Below are positions 1 to 7,622 of a stretch of DNA of 29,425 bases, one piece after another. This stretch comes from CALZJC01 sp041574955 (GTDB lineage: Bacteria; Acidobacteriota; Thermoanaerobaculia; Multivoradales; JAHEKO01): positions 1-29,425 of the forward strand of contig JBFGNS010000035.1 of the NCBI GenBank assembly GCA_041574955.1, read 5' to 3'. Below the pieces are notes generated by a model that ran no database searches, had not been told where the DNA came from, and saw only the letters and a list, made by a program, of their open reading frames with translations. The position numbers were made by a program, and so were the translations under genes. Within the stretch, counting starts at the first letter, position 1; each line of letters begins with the position of its first letter.

Positions 1-11
1 AGGTCCGGGAG

Positions 12-509
12 TCAGAAGACGTAGGCCAGGGTGAAGATCGCCAGCATGGCGAACACCAGGGCGATCTTGGCGGCGGTGCCGAGGGCGAGGCCGAGCCAGG
101 CGCCGGCGCCGGCCCTGCCGGCGCGCGCCAGCTGGCGGTGGGCGGTGAGCTCGCCGGCCACCGCCCCCAGGAACGGACCGAGCAGAATGCCCGGCAGGCC
201 GAAGAACAGACCGACCAGGGTGCCCAGGGCGGCGCCCCACACCGCCCGGCGGCTGGCGCCGAGCCGCGCGGCGCCGAACGCGCCGGCGGCGGTCTCGGCG
301 AGGTAGGCGAGCGCGGTCAGGCCGGCCAGCAGCACCAGGGTGGCCGGACCGACCTCGGTGAAGCCGTCCGCCCAGGCGGCCACCACCAGGCCGGCAAAGA
401 CCAGGATCACGCCGGGCACCACCGGCAGCACGATGCCGGCCAGCCCGACCAGGACCAGCGCCACCGCCAGCAGCCAGACCAGCGGCTCGAGGCTCGGGGT
501 GGGCCACAT
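12..509 (-). CDS. DUF456 family integral membrane protein
   Basis: A 165-residue, very hydrophobic protein with about four to five membrane segments (roughly residues 10-47, 55-80, 88-120 and 135-163). The first hydrophobic block carries the Gly/Pro-rich signature GIVLPVVPG followed by LVFAGLVVAAWADG, typical of the DUF456 (YqgC-like) family. The second half repeats a Gly-rich pattern (GLPGILLGPFLGAVAGEL), also family-like. The function of DUF456 proteins is not established. The ATG at 509 gives the usual family length. It lies 72 nt downstream of the glycosyl-1-phosphate transferase on the same strand, so it could be the last gene of the polysaccharide region, but no functional link is proven. 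The family call is fairly sure; the role is unknown. Confidence 0.8.
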   Translation of the reverse strand: MWPTPSLEPLVWLLAVALVLVGLAGIVLPVVPGVILVFAGLVVAAWADGFTEVGPATLVLLAGLTALAYLAETAAGAFGAARLGASRRAVWGAALGTLVGLFFGLPGILLGPFLGAVAGELTAHRQLARAGRAGAGAWLGLALGTAAKIALVFAMLAIFTLAYVF

Positions 510-581
510 CGGCTAGGCGGGCCAGCGGGCGGGTGGTGGCCGGCGCTGTCGCGCCGCGGCGCTACCGCCCGGGGGCACGGC

Positions 582-2012
582 TCAGTAGGCGTTGTAGCGC
601 AAGCCGTGCCGCAGGGTCATCCAGAGGATCTTGAGGTCCAGCTTGAGCGACCAGTTCTCGATGTAGTAGAGGTCGTACTGCAACCGCTTCATGATCGAGG
701 TGTTGCCGCGCCAGCCGTGCACCTGCGCCCAGCCGGTGATGCCGGCCTTCACCCGGTGACGCAGCATGTACTGCGGGATGCGCGCCTTGAACTCGCGCAC
801 GAACGCCGGCCGCTCGGGGCGCGGGCCGACTATCGACATCTCACCCTTCAGCACGTTCCACAGCTGCGGCAGCTCGTCCAGCGACCAGTGGCGCAGGAAG
901 GTCCCCATGCGGGTGCGCCGCGGGTCGTCGCGCACCGCCCACACGGGTCCGCTCGACGCCTCGGCGTCGACCCGCATCGAGCGCAGCTTGAGCATCTGGA
1001 ACGGCGTGCCGTCCAGCCCCATGCGCTCCTGGCGGTAGAAGATCGGGCCCTTGTCCTCGAGCCAGATGGCCAGCGCCAGCAGCGGCAGGAAGGGCAGCAG
1101 GAAGACCAGCCCGGCCAGCGCGATCGAGAAGTCGAGCAGCCGCTTGACCAGGCTCGACCAGCCCTGCAGCGGCACCTGCGACAGGTTGATCACCGGCGTG
1201 CCGTCGAGGTCCTCGATGGTGGCCTTGAGGGTGGCGTACTGGAAGATGTCGGGCACCATCCGCAGCTCGACGCACTCGTGCGCCGCGGCCTCGGCCACCT
1301 GCACGATCCTCTTGTGCGCCTCGACCGGCAGCGCGATCATCACCTGGTCGATGCGCCGCTCGGTGAGCAGCTGCGGCAGGTCGTCGAGGGTGCCCAGCAC
1401 CGGCAGCTCGAAGTAGCTGCGGCGCAGCTTCGCCGGGTCGTCGTCGACGAACCCGACCACCTGGAAGCCGAGCTCGCGGTGGGCGAGGATCTTGCGTGTC
1501 ACCTCCTGCCCGAGCTTGCCGGCGCCGACCACCAGGATGCGGTGCAGGTTGTGGCCGCTCAGGCGGTAGCGACGCAGTGCATGGCGCACCGCGTAGCGTC
1601 CCGCCACCACCAGCACCAGGTCGAGCAGCGAGAACAGCCCGAGGAAGCCGCGGCTGTACGAGAACACCCGCTCGACCCCGGCGGCGTCGATATAGGTCGG
1701 CTTGACCAGCACGATGCCCGAGGCCAGCAGCACCGTTGCCAGCACGATGGCCATCACCAGGGTCAGCGCCTGGTCGATCAGGCTGCGCCCGCGGCGTATC
1801 TGGTAAAGGCCGTGGAAGTGGAACACCAGCGCCCAGACCACCAGCACCGCCGGCAGCAGCGCCAGGTAGCGGTCGAACTCGGGCAGATGGTCGAGGGCGA
1901 ACAGGCCGCCGTGGAACCGCAGGTACCAGGCCGCGAAGAAGGCGCCGGCGGTGGCAACCAGGTCGGCGCCCAGGTAGAGCGCTGCCGTCATCCGGTGGCG
2001 TTGACGGATCAT
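582..2012 (-). CDS. Undecaprenyl-phosphate glycosyl-1-phosphate transferase (WcaJ/TIGR03023-like)
   Basis: A 476-residue polyprenyl glycosylphosphotransferase. It transfers a hexose-1-phosphate, most likely glucose, from the UDP-sugar to undecaprenyl phosphate at the inner membrane, starting a surface polysaccharide repeat unit. Four N-terminal membrane segments (about 10-30, 45-68, 83-105, 122-145) are followed by a CoA-binding-like Rossmann domain (VVGAGKLGQEV near 160). The catalytic bac_transf domain begins at KRLLDFSIALAGL, with its membrane helix, then KLRSM, DELPQLWNVLKGEMSIVGPR (the Asp-Glu pair is catalytic in the family) and the C-terminal GWRGNT and DLYYIENWSLKLDLKIL signature. The last residues, NAY, match the WcaJ subgroup ending. 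The length is normal. The ATG at 2012 gives the full first helix; another Met lies 7 codons in. It is separated from rfbD upstream by 119 nt that contain repeat structure, so it may have its own promoter. The sugar specificity is inferred from subgroup resemblance only. Confidence 0.9.
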   Translation of the reverse strand: MIRQRHRMTAALYLGADLVATAGAFFAAWYLRFHGGLFALDHLPEFDRYLALLPAVLVVWALVFHFHGLYQIRRGRSLIDQALTLVMAIVLATVLLASGIVLVKPTYIDAAGVERVFSYSRGFLGLFSLLDLVLVVAGRYAVRHALRRYRLSGHNLHRILVVGAGKLGQEVTRKILAHRELGFQVVGFVDDDPAKLRRSYFELPVLGTLDDLPQLLTERRIDQVMIALPVEAHKRIVQVAEAAAHECVELRMVPDIFQYATLKATIEDLDGTPVINLSQVPLQGWSSLVKRLLDFSIALAGLVFLLPFLPLLALAIWLEDKGPIFYRQERMGLDGTPFQMLKLRSMRVDAEASSGPVWAVRDDPRRTRMGTFLRHWSLDELPQLWNVLKGEMSIVGPRPERPAFVREFKARIPQYMLRHRVKAGITGWAQVHGWRGNTSIMKRLQYDLYYIENWSLKLDLKILWMTLRHGLRYNAY

Positions 2013-2066
2013 CGGACTGGTCGTTCCGGACGGACGATCATCGAAGCTGGGGACGGGCCGACGTTA

Positions 2067-2112
2067 CGGTGTCTCTGCAGCCGATCCGGTGTCTTTGATT
2101 CAACCATTTGAA
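2067..2112. promoter_or_regulatory. Direct repeat plus small palindrome upstream of the glycosyl-1-phosphate transferase
   Basis: The 119-nt gap between rfbD and the WcaJ-like gene is less GC-rich than its surroundings. It contains CGGTGTCT twice, at 2067-2074 and 2087-2094, exactly 20 bp apart (about two helical turns). Next to these is TTCAA-CCAT-TTGAA at 2099-2112. This arrangement could be a protein-binding site for the gene starting at 2012. I could not place a convincing -35/-10 pair here, so this is only a candidate regulatory region. Confidence 0.25.
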
Positions 2113-2131
2113 CCCCAAGAGGAGCCCGTTG

Positions 2132-3007
2132 TCAACCGTCGGCCGCCGGCGCCAGCTCCTCGGCGAGGAAGCGGCGCAGAGCCTGGCGCCAGTGAGGCAT
2201 GGGTGCGAGGCCCAGCTCGGCCAGCCGGCGGTTGGCCAGCACCGAGTAGTGCGGGCGGGCGACGGTGGGCGGGAAGTCCGCCACCGTCGCCGGATGGAGC
2301 GGCGTGGCGAGCTCTAGTGCGTCGAAGATCTCGCGCGCGAACTCGTACCACGAGCAGTGTCCCTCGCAGGTCAGGTGAACGACGCCGGCGGCCTCGCTGC
2401 CGAGCAGCTCGACGGTCTTCTCGGCGATGTCGCGAGTGGGCGTCGGCGTCAGCACCTCGTCGGTCACCACCCGCACCTCGGGGCGCGAGCCGGCGAGCTC
2501 GATCATCTTGCTGACGAAGCTGGCACCCTTGGCGCGGCACGGCACCCGGCCGTAGATGCCTGACACGCGCAGCACCAGCGAGGCCGGCGAGTAGGCCAGC
2601 GTAAGCTGCTCGCCGGCCAGCTTGCTGGCGGCGTAGACGTTGAGCGGGTGCGGCAGATCGTCCTCGTCGTACGGCTCGCCCTTGGCGCCGTCGAACACGT
2701 AGTCGGTGCTGAAGTAGACGTTGCGGCTGCCCAGCCGGGCGCAGGCGCGGGCCACCTCGAGGGCCCCCAGGGCGTTGACCCGGAAGGCGCGCTCCGGCTG
2801 CTCCTCGCAGCGCGGAACGTTGTGGAAGGCGGCGGTGTTGAGCACCGCATCGGGGCGCAGCGGGTCGAGCGCCGCCGCCACCGAGGCCGCCGACTCCACT
2901 TCGATCTCACGGTGGGTGAGCCCGCTCACCGCCAGGCCGGCGGCGTCGAGCGCGGCCACCAGGTCGCTGCCCAGCTGCCCGTTGGCGCCGAGGACCGCGA
3001 CTCTCAT
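2132..3007 (-). CDS. rfbD: dTDP-4-dehydrorhamnose reductase (RmlD)
   Basis: A 291-residue extended SDR enzyme that reduces dTDP-4-dehydro-L-rhamnose to dTDP-L-rhamnose with NAD(P)H, the last step of rhamnose donor synthesis. It shows the RmlD-type nucleotide-binding motif GANGQLG at residues 7-13, then NTAAFHNV, the STDYVFDG block (100-107) and the catalytic YxxxK (Tyr125, Lys129 in YAASK). The C-terminal part has the family's DEVLTPTPTRDIAE and RPHYSVL motifs (usually RPxxSxL). The start is the ATG at 3007, which overlaps the stop of the upstream epimerase gene by four bases (ATGA), indicating translational coupling. Length is normal for RmlD (about 290). Because a second SDR gene sits between rfbC and rfbD, a 6-deoxytalose-type reductase is a remote alternative, but the motifs fit RmlD well. 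Confidence 0.9.
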   Translation of the reverse strand: MRVAVLGANGQLGSDLVAALDAAGLAVSGLTHREIEVESAASVAAALDPLRPDAVLNTAAFHNVPRCEEQPERAFRVNALGALEVARACARLGSRNVYFSTDYVFDGAKGEPYDEDDLPHPLNVYAASKLAGEQLTLAYSPASLVLRVSGIYGRVPCRAKGASFVSKMIELAGSRPEVRVVTDEVLTPTPTRDIAEKTVELLGSEAAGVVHLTCEGHCSWYEFAREIFDALELATPLHPATVADFPPTVARPHYSVLANRRLAELGLAPMPHWRQALRRFLAEELAPAADG

Positions 3008-3993
3008 GCCGTCGCCCTGGCCAGCCGCCCGCCGGCGCCGCGCTGCAGCGTCTTGAAGGTCTCGATGTTGTAGTAGAGCGGGTTGTCGAAGTCGCTGAAG
3101 CTCTCCAGGTTGGCCAGCAGGCCGCGCACGATCGACTCGACGTCGTGCTTGGGCTTGAAGCTCAGGACGCGCATCGCCTTGTCGATCGACACCTTGTAGT
3201 TGCGCAGGTCCTGGACGTTCTTGATCTCGAGCTCGATGTCCTTGCCCAGCTCGGCGTCGAGCACCTCCTTGACGTAGTCCGCCAGCTCGCCGATGGTGTA
3301 GTTGCCGGACGCCACGTTGAACACGCCCGAGATGTCGAAGTGGGCCTCGACCGAGCGCACGTAGGCCGCCACCGCGTCCTCGATCGACAGGATCGGACGC
3401 CAGATCGCCGGGTTGTTGACCACGATGCGGCCGTCGAGGAAGGCGGTCTTGAACATGGTGTTGACCACCAGGTCGAGCCGCATGCGCGGGCTGTAGCCGC
3501 AGATCGTGCCCTGGCGCAGCGAGATCACCGAGAAGTCGTCGTCCTGGATCTGCAGACAGCCGCGCTCGCCCTGCAGCTTCGAGATGCCGTAGGCGTAGTG
3601 GGAGACCGCCGGCGAGCGCTCGTCGTACAGCTCGTTGACCGTGTAGCCGTAGACCGAGCAGGTGCTGCCGTAGATGTAGCGCCGCACGCCGGCACGCTTC
3701 GCCAGGTAGGCGAGGAAGGCGGGCGCGGCGCCGTTGGAAGCGAAGTTGATGCCGGGCGCGAAGTCCGCCATCGGGTCGTTGGACAGGCCGGCGAGGAAGA
3801 TCACCTGGTCGTAGCCGACCAGCTCCTCGGGCTCCAGGTCCATGATGTCCTTCTGCTTGACGGCGACCTCGCCCGGCAGCCGGTTGCCGAACCACAGCAG
3901 GTCGATGATGTCCACCTCGTAGCCGCGCTCGAGCAGCTTCGGCACCAGCGCGGACCCCACATAGCCGGCGCCGCCGGCGACCAGGATCTTCAT
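3004..3993 (-). CDS. NAD-dependent nucleotide-sugar epimerase/dehydratase (extended SDR)
   Basis: A 329-residue extended short-chain dehydrogenase acting on nucleotide sugars. Visible are the glycine motif GGAGYVG (residues 7-13), the cofactor-binding FLAGLSNDP block near 67-74, the catalytic Ser/Thr region GSTCSVYG (109-116) and the YxxxK pair Tyr135/Lys139 in YGISK. Later blocks include RQGTICGYSPRMR, WRPILSIEDA and FNVASGNYT, which fit substrate-binding positions of UDP/GDP/dTDP-sugar epimerases. The substrate cannot be read from sequence. It is placed tightly between rfbC and rfbD with 4-nt overlaps on both sides (3990-3993 and 3004-3007), so it probably acts on a dTDP-6-deoxyhexose or makes another sugar for the same glycan. 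It is not RmlB: the family's usual catalytic Asp-Glu next to the Tyr motif is not evident. Confidence 0.8.
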   Translation of the reverse strand: MKILVAGGAGYVGSALVPKLLERGYEVDIIDLLWFGNRLPGEVAVKQKDIMDLEPEELVGYDQVIFLAGLSNDPMADFAPGINFASNGAAPAFLAYLAKRAGVRRYIYGSTCSVYGYTVNELYDERSPAVSHYAYGISKLQGERGCLQIQDDDFSVISLRQGTICGYSPRMRLDLVVNTMFKTAFLDGRIVVNNPAIWRPILSIEDAVAAYVRSVEAHFDISGVFNVASGNYTIGELADYVKEVLDAELGKDIELEIKNVQDLRNYKVSIDKAMRVLSFKPKHDVESIVRGLLANLESFSDFDNPLYYNIETFKTLQRGAGGRLARATA

Positions 3994-4574
3994 TCGTCAC
4001 TCTCCTTGCGGTATTCGAAATGGCGCGACTCCGGCCGCGCGAGCCAGTCGGACAGCGACTGGGCGGCGACGTCCTTGGCCGATAACTGGGGCGCCTCGAT
4101 CGGCCACTCGATGCCGATCTCGGGGTCGTTCCAGGCGATTCCGGATTCGTTCTCCTGGTTGTAGATGCCGGTGCACAGGTACTGGATCTCGGCCGCCTCC
4201 GACAGCACGCAGAAGCCCCGCGCGAAACCGGCCGGCGCCCACACCTGGAGCTTGTTGTCGGCCGACACCTCGCGCCCGAACCACCGTCCGAGGGTGGGGG
4301 AGCCGTGGCGGATGTCCACCGCCACCAGGTAGGCCGTGCCGAGGGTGACCCGCATCAGCTTGCCCATCGCCGGCTCCCACTGGAAGTGGAGGCCGCGCAG
4401 GACGCCGCGCGCCGACCGCGAGTGGTTGAGCTGCACGAAGCTCTCGGGCAGGCCGTGGCGGGCGAACTCGTCGCGGCGGAAGACCTCCATGAAGAAGCCG
4501 CGCTCGTCCTGGAACACCTCGTTGTGGACGACCAGCGCGTCCGGAATCTCGGTGGTCTCGATCTCGATCTTCAT
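3990..4574 (-). CDS. rfbC: dTDP-4-dehydrorhamnose 3,5-epimerase (RmlC)
   Basis: A 194-residue cupin enzyme that epimerises C3 and C5 of dTDP-4-keto-6-deoxyglucose in dTDP-L-rhamnose synthesis. Diagnostic motifs are DERGFFMEVFR near the N-terminus, the RGLHFQ block with catalytic His63, Lys72, VDIRHGSPTLG, WAPAGFARGFCVLS, and the Y-C-T block (Tyr132, Tyr138) leading to GIAWNDPEIGIEWP. The usual length is 180-200. The ATG at 4574 is the natural start. Its stop overlaps the epimerase start (ATGA at 3990-3993). The 165-nt gap upstream, 4575-4739, separates it from the glycosyltransferase genes. That gap holds a small inverted repeat (GCCCG-TT-CGGGC around 4695) but no confident promoter. rfbA and rfbB are not in the window, so the first two pathway steps must be encoded elsewhere. 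Confidence 0.93.
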   Translation of the reverse strand: MKIEIETTEIPDALVVHNEVFQDERGFFMEVFRRDEFARHGLPESFVQLNHSRSARGVLRGLHFQWEPAMGKLMRVTLGTAYLVAVDIRHGSPTLGRWFGREVSADNKLQVWAPAGFARGFCVLSEAAEIQYLCTGIYNQENESGIAWNDPEIGIEWPIEAPQLSAKDVAAQSLSDWLARPESRHFEYRKESDE

Positions 4575-4739
4575 ATGCGCGGTCTCGCCCGCGGCGCGGG
4601 GCGCTGTCTGGGTGGTAGCACACCGGTGGCGTCGCTCGGAGCGCGACCCCCGGGGTGGTGAACTCTATGGAGGATCTCCCGTGGCGGACGGGCCGCCCGT
4701 TCGGGCCGCTATGGTACCAGATCGCGGCCGCCACCAGCC

Positions 4740-5750
4740 TCAGTACCGCTTGACGCTCTTGGCCTCGATCTCGGCGAGGATCTCCTGCTTCAGGCGCAGC
4801 AGCCGCCGGTCGAGCGGCGCCAGCCGTCCGACCCTGCCGGGCTCGAGGTTGCCGATGTACTTGCCGACGAAGTCGGCGGTCAGGATCTTGACGTTGTAGC
4901 CGAACCAGTACAGCTTGCGGCGCAGCGGGATGTCGAGCTCGAACAGCGCGATCCCCAGCCGGTGGAGGGCGCGCACCGCGACGGCGCGTGCCACCCCCAG
5001 CTTGCGCTTGACCAGGACGTGGTCGAACTCGCGCCGGGTCAGGTCGGCGTCGATGCACATCCGCTTGAGCGTGTAGCTGAAGCTCGAGCGGTGCCAGTGG
5101 TAGAACTTCGCCTGCTTGGCGAGGGCGATGCTGTGGCCGGCGCGCAGCAGCCGCTTGGCGAGGGTCATGTCCTCGCCGTACGGCACGTCGGGGAACCTCA
5201 CCTCGAGCAGCAGCTCGCGCTCGATCGCCGACGCGCAGTTGTCGAAGTTCGAGAACCGCCGCCTGAGGTCGGGGCGGATGTACTCCCAGGCGAACTCCGA
5301 AACCGGCCCGGTGAGCTCGGGGAACGAGCGCCACCAGTCGTTGTGCAGGCGGGCGTCGATCGGGTCGCAGGTGGCGGCGTCGACCTGGAACACGCCGTAG
5401 GCCGCCGGCGCGCGGCCGCTCAGCACAGGCCGGGTGAGCTCGGCCAGGAAGCTCGAGCCGATCGGCACTATGTCGTCTACGAAGAACACCATCACGCGGC
5501 CGGTCGCCAGCTCGGCGGCCTGCATGCGGGTGCGGCTGTGGCTGAAGCTGCCCTTGGGCACGTTGACGATCCGCTTGGCCGGAATCGGCACGCTGTCGAG
5601 GTACTCCACCGTCCCGTCGCGCGAGGCGTTGTCCATGAACAGCACCTCGTAGCTCGGCGCGCCGCGCTGCGCCAGCAGCGCGTCGACCAGCCGCTCGACG
5701 ATGCCCAGCGAGTCGCAGGTCAGGATGACGATCGACAGCTCAGGAGCCAT
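4740..5750 (-). CDS. Family 2 glycosyltransferase (rhamnosyltransferase-like)
   Basis: A 336-residue GT-A fold glycosyltransferase, predicted to add a sugar from a nucleotide donor to the growing surface glycan at the cytoplasmic membrane. It opens with LSIVILTCDS, then the nucleotide-binding VLFMDNASRDGT, GSFSHSRTRMQAAE and the metal-binding FFVDDIVP (Asp-Asp). The acceptor-side PYGEDMTLAKRLLRAGHSI supplies the conserved ED. The His/Arg-rich segment HWHRSSFSYTLKR and the shape resemble rhamnosyltransferases, which suits the neighbouring rfbC/rfbD genes. The start at 5750 is chosen because GGAGG sits six bases in front of it; the frame stays open to 5789 but that longer start lacks this support. 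It overlaps the upstream GT4 gene by 11 nt. Donor and acceptor are not determinable. Confidence 0.85.
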   Translation of the reverse strand: MAPELSIVILTCDSLGIVERLVDALLAQRGAPSYEVLFMDNASRDGTVEYLDSVPIPAKRIVNVPKGSFSHSRTRMQAAELATGRVMVFFVDDIVPIGSSFLAELTRPVLSGRAPAAYGVFQVDAATCDPIDARLHNDWWRSFPELTGPVSEFAWEYIRPDLRRRFSNFDNCASAIERELLLEVRFPDVPYGEDMTLAKRLLRAGHSIALAKQAKFYHWHRSSFSYTLKRMCIDADLTRREFDHVLVKRKLGVARAVAVRALHRLGIALFELDIPLRRKLYWFGYNVKILTADFVGKYIGNLEPGRVGRLAPLDRRLLRLKQEILAEIEAKSVKRY

Positions 5751-7089
5751 CACCGTCCTCCGCCAGCAGCGCGGGTAGCTCGCCGACATAGGCGGCGAGC
5801 TGCTCGTCGAACAGCGCGCGCACTTCGGCGTCGAAGCGCGCCATGCCGTAGCGCGCGGCGTGGGTCGCCGCCGCGGCCGCCAGCCGGGCCCGCAGCGCGC
5901 CGTCGCCGATCAGCGTCAGGGTGCGCTCGATGAGCGCCGCGGTCGAGCCGACGCGATAGCCGGTGGCGCCGTCCTCGACGATCTCCGCCGGCCCGCCACC
6001 GTCGAACACCACCGGCACGGCTCCGAACTGCATCGCCTCTGCCACGGTCATGCCGAAGTGCTCGCGCAGCGCCGGGTCGCGGGCGTCCAGGCCGCACAGG
6101 TGCCAGAAGATCGCGGCCCGGCGGTAGAGCCGGCGCAGCTCGTCGTCGGGCAGGTTGAGCCTGAGCTCGACGTCGTCGCCGGGCAGCGCCGCGACCGCCT
6201 GCTCGACCCGGCGCAGGTAGTCGTTGCCGGCCGGCTCGACCCCGCCGCACAGGACCAGACGCCAGCCGGCCGTGGCCCGCGGCAGCGCCGCCTTGAGCTT
6301 GCCGAACACCCGCACCATGTCGAGCTGGCGCTTGCTGCCGGCGCGTTCGAAGCGCGCCACGGAGAGCACCAGCGGCCGCTTGTCGCCGGCGGGCGGCGGC
6401 GGGCCGCCGTCGACCGGCGGATGCACCAGCCGGTCGGCCTCCAGCCGCCAGCGGCGGCGCAGCCAGCGGCGGGTGTATTCGCTGTTGACCACCACGGTGC
6501 CGTAGCGGTGCATGTAGAACTCCCCACGCGGGCGGCGCTCGGGGAAGTGGCAGATCGCCAGCGAGCGACCGGCCAGCGGCAGGACGCGCTCGTTCATGCT
6601 GTTGTTGACGAACAGGTCGTAGTCGGCGGAAACCCGGCTGACGGCCACGAACGGGTTGGGGTCTCCCGGCGCCAGCAGCGCGGGGTCGGGCAGCGCGCTG
6701 GCGGGGTCGTCGAACCCCGGCAGCTCGACGGTCTCGACCGGCACGCCCGCCAGATCGACCCGGTACCAGCCGGCGAGCTGCTCGCCGGTCACCGGCCGGT
6801 GGGTGAGCAGGGTGAGATCGAAACGGTCGGCGAGCGCCGCCGCCAGCAGGCAGCCGTACTTCTGACCGCCGCCGATCAGGTGGAGCGCGTGGTCGTAGAG
6901 CGCCAGCCGCGGCCGCCGCAGCCCGGCGGCGCACTCGGTGCGCAGCAGCAGGCTCCACGCCTGGTGCCAGCGGCCGGCGCTGCGCAGCGCGTGCACCCGG
7001 CGCTCGAGCGCGGCGGGGTCGAAGCTCGGGCTGGCGACCATCGGTTGCTCGCGGGCGGCCGAGCGGAGATCAGCCGTCGCCGCGGTCAC
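5740..7089 (-). CDS. Family 4 glycosyltransferase
   Basis: A GT-B retaining glycosyltransferase of about 449 residues. The N-terminal Rossmann half begins with LALYDHALHLIGGGQKYG, the Gly-rich acceptor-side loop. The C-terminal half carries VLSVARFERAGSKRQLD (donor phosphate-binding Arg/Lys) and the E-x7-E motif in EHFGMTVAEAM followed by FDGGGPAEIV. All catalytic signatures are present, so it should be active on a nucleotide-sugar donor. Start choice is uncertain: GTG at 7089 overlaps the preceding small gene by 20 nt and gives 449 residues, while ATG at 7041 gives 433. Neither has a strong ribosome site. It is translationally linked to the GT2 gene downstream by an 11-nt overlap. Sugar specificity is unknown. 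Confidence 0.85.
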   Translation of the reverse strand: MTAATADLRSAAREQPMVASPSFDPAALERRVHALRSAGRWHQAWSLLLRTECAAGLRRPRLALYDHALHLIGGGQKYGCLLAAALADRFDLTLLTHRPVTGEQLAGWYRVDLAGVPVETVELPGFDDPASALPDPALLAPGDPNPFVAVSRVSADYDLFVNNSMNERVLPLAGRSLAICHFPERRPRGEFYMHRYGTVVVNSEYTRRWLRRRWRLEADRLVHPPVDGGPPPPAGDKRPLVLSVARFERAGSKRQLDMVRVFGKLKAALPRATAGWRLVLCGGVEPAGNDYLRRVEQAVAALPGDDVELRLNLPDDELRRLYRRAAIFWHLCGLDARDPALREHFGMTVAEAMQFGAVPVVFDGGGPAEIVEDGATGYRVGSTAALIERTLTLIGDGALRARLAAAAATHAARYGMARFDAEVRALFDEQLAAYVGELPALLAEDGDGS

Positions 7090-7516
7090 CGGCCGTCTGT
7101 CCAGCCAGCAGGGCGAGGTCTTCTTCCAGCTCGGCGGTGCGCGTGGCCAGCTCGTCCTGGCGCTCCTGCTGCCGGCGCTGCCGCACGTAGGCGGCCAGCC
7201 CGAGCTCGATGAGGAGCGCGTTCAAGTGGCGCTGCGGCCCCGAGATCGGTGTCAGCAGCCGGTAGAGCCGCAGGGCCAGCCGGTGGCGCAGGCGCGCCCG
7301 CCACCCGGGCTCCGGCGGATCCTCGGCGACCTCCGGGGGCAGCAGGGCGTGCAGCCGTTCGAGCAGCCGGCTCATCTCGGCCGCCAGCTCGGGCTCGGAC
7401 ATCTGCCACGGATCGGCCGGCGGCGGCGGCTCGTCGCCGTACCCGGCCGCCTCCCGGCGGTCGTCTTCGAGCTGCCGCCGGATGGCGGCGATCCGCTCTG
7501 CCAGTTGGTCGCTCAT
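7070..7516 (-). CDS. Unidentified small coiled-coil-like protein in the glycosyltransferase cluster
   Basis: A 148-residue protein I cannot assign. It has no membrane segment or signal peptide. The N-terminus (residues 1-25) and C-terminus (110-140) are charged and helical, with heptad-like Leu/Ala spacing. A Pro-rich linker follows residue 25. The middle part, WRARLRHRLALRLYRLLTP then GPQRHLNALLIEL, resembles the basic segment ending in R/LxPxxxxQxxFNxxLv that often precedes methyltransferase or glycosyltransferase domains in glycan clusters. Here it stands alone, and that comparison is from memory rather than a search. It overlaps the downstream GT4 by 20 nt and shares its strand, so co-expression is likely. 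A scaffold, regulator or glycan chain-length accessory role is possible but unproven. Confidence 0.65.
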   Translation of the reverse strand: MSDQLAERIAAIRRQLEDDRREAAGYGDEPPPPADPWQMSEPELAAEMSRLLERLHALLPPEVAEDPPEPGWRARLRHRLALRLYRLLTPISGPQRHLNALLIELGLAAYVRQRRQQERQDELATRTAELEEDLALLAGQTAGDRGDG

Positions 7517-7622
7517 CGGCGGTGGGCGAAGGGAGAGCCGGCGCCTTCCCAGCCGCTCCGGCCCGGCGCCGACACTGTACTGCGCCCCCCGCGACTGGTC
7601 AAAGCGCCCCCCCGCGCCTCGG

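Noticed and set aside
138..2111. A 657-codon open frame on the plus strand
   Set aside because: It is antisense to the DUF456 and glycosyl-1-phosphate transferase genes. The His/Gln/Arg-rich product has no motif.
3008..4000. Upstream extension of the rfbD frame
   Set aside because: It lies inside the epimerase gene in another frame. The ATG at 3007 begins exactly at the RmlD nucleotide-binding strand and forms the ATGA overlap.
4575..4739. Possible promoter or terminator in the 165-nt gap before rfbC
   Set aside because: Short inverted repeats (GCCCG-TT-CGGGC, GGAG-GAT-CTCC) are present, but none is long enough and no -35/-10 pair could be placed.
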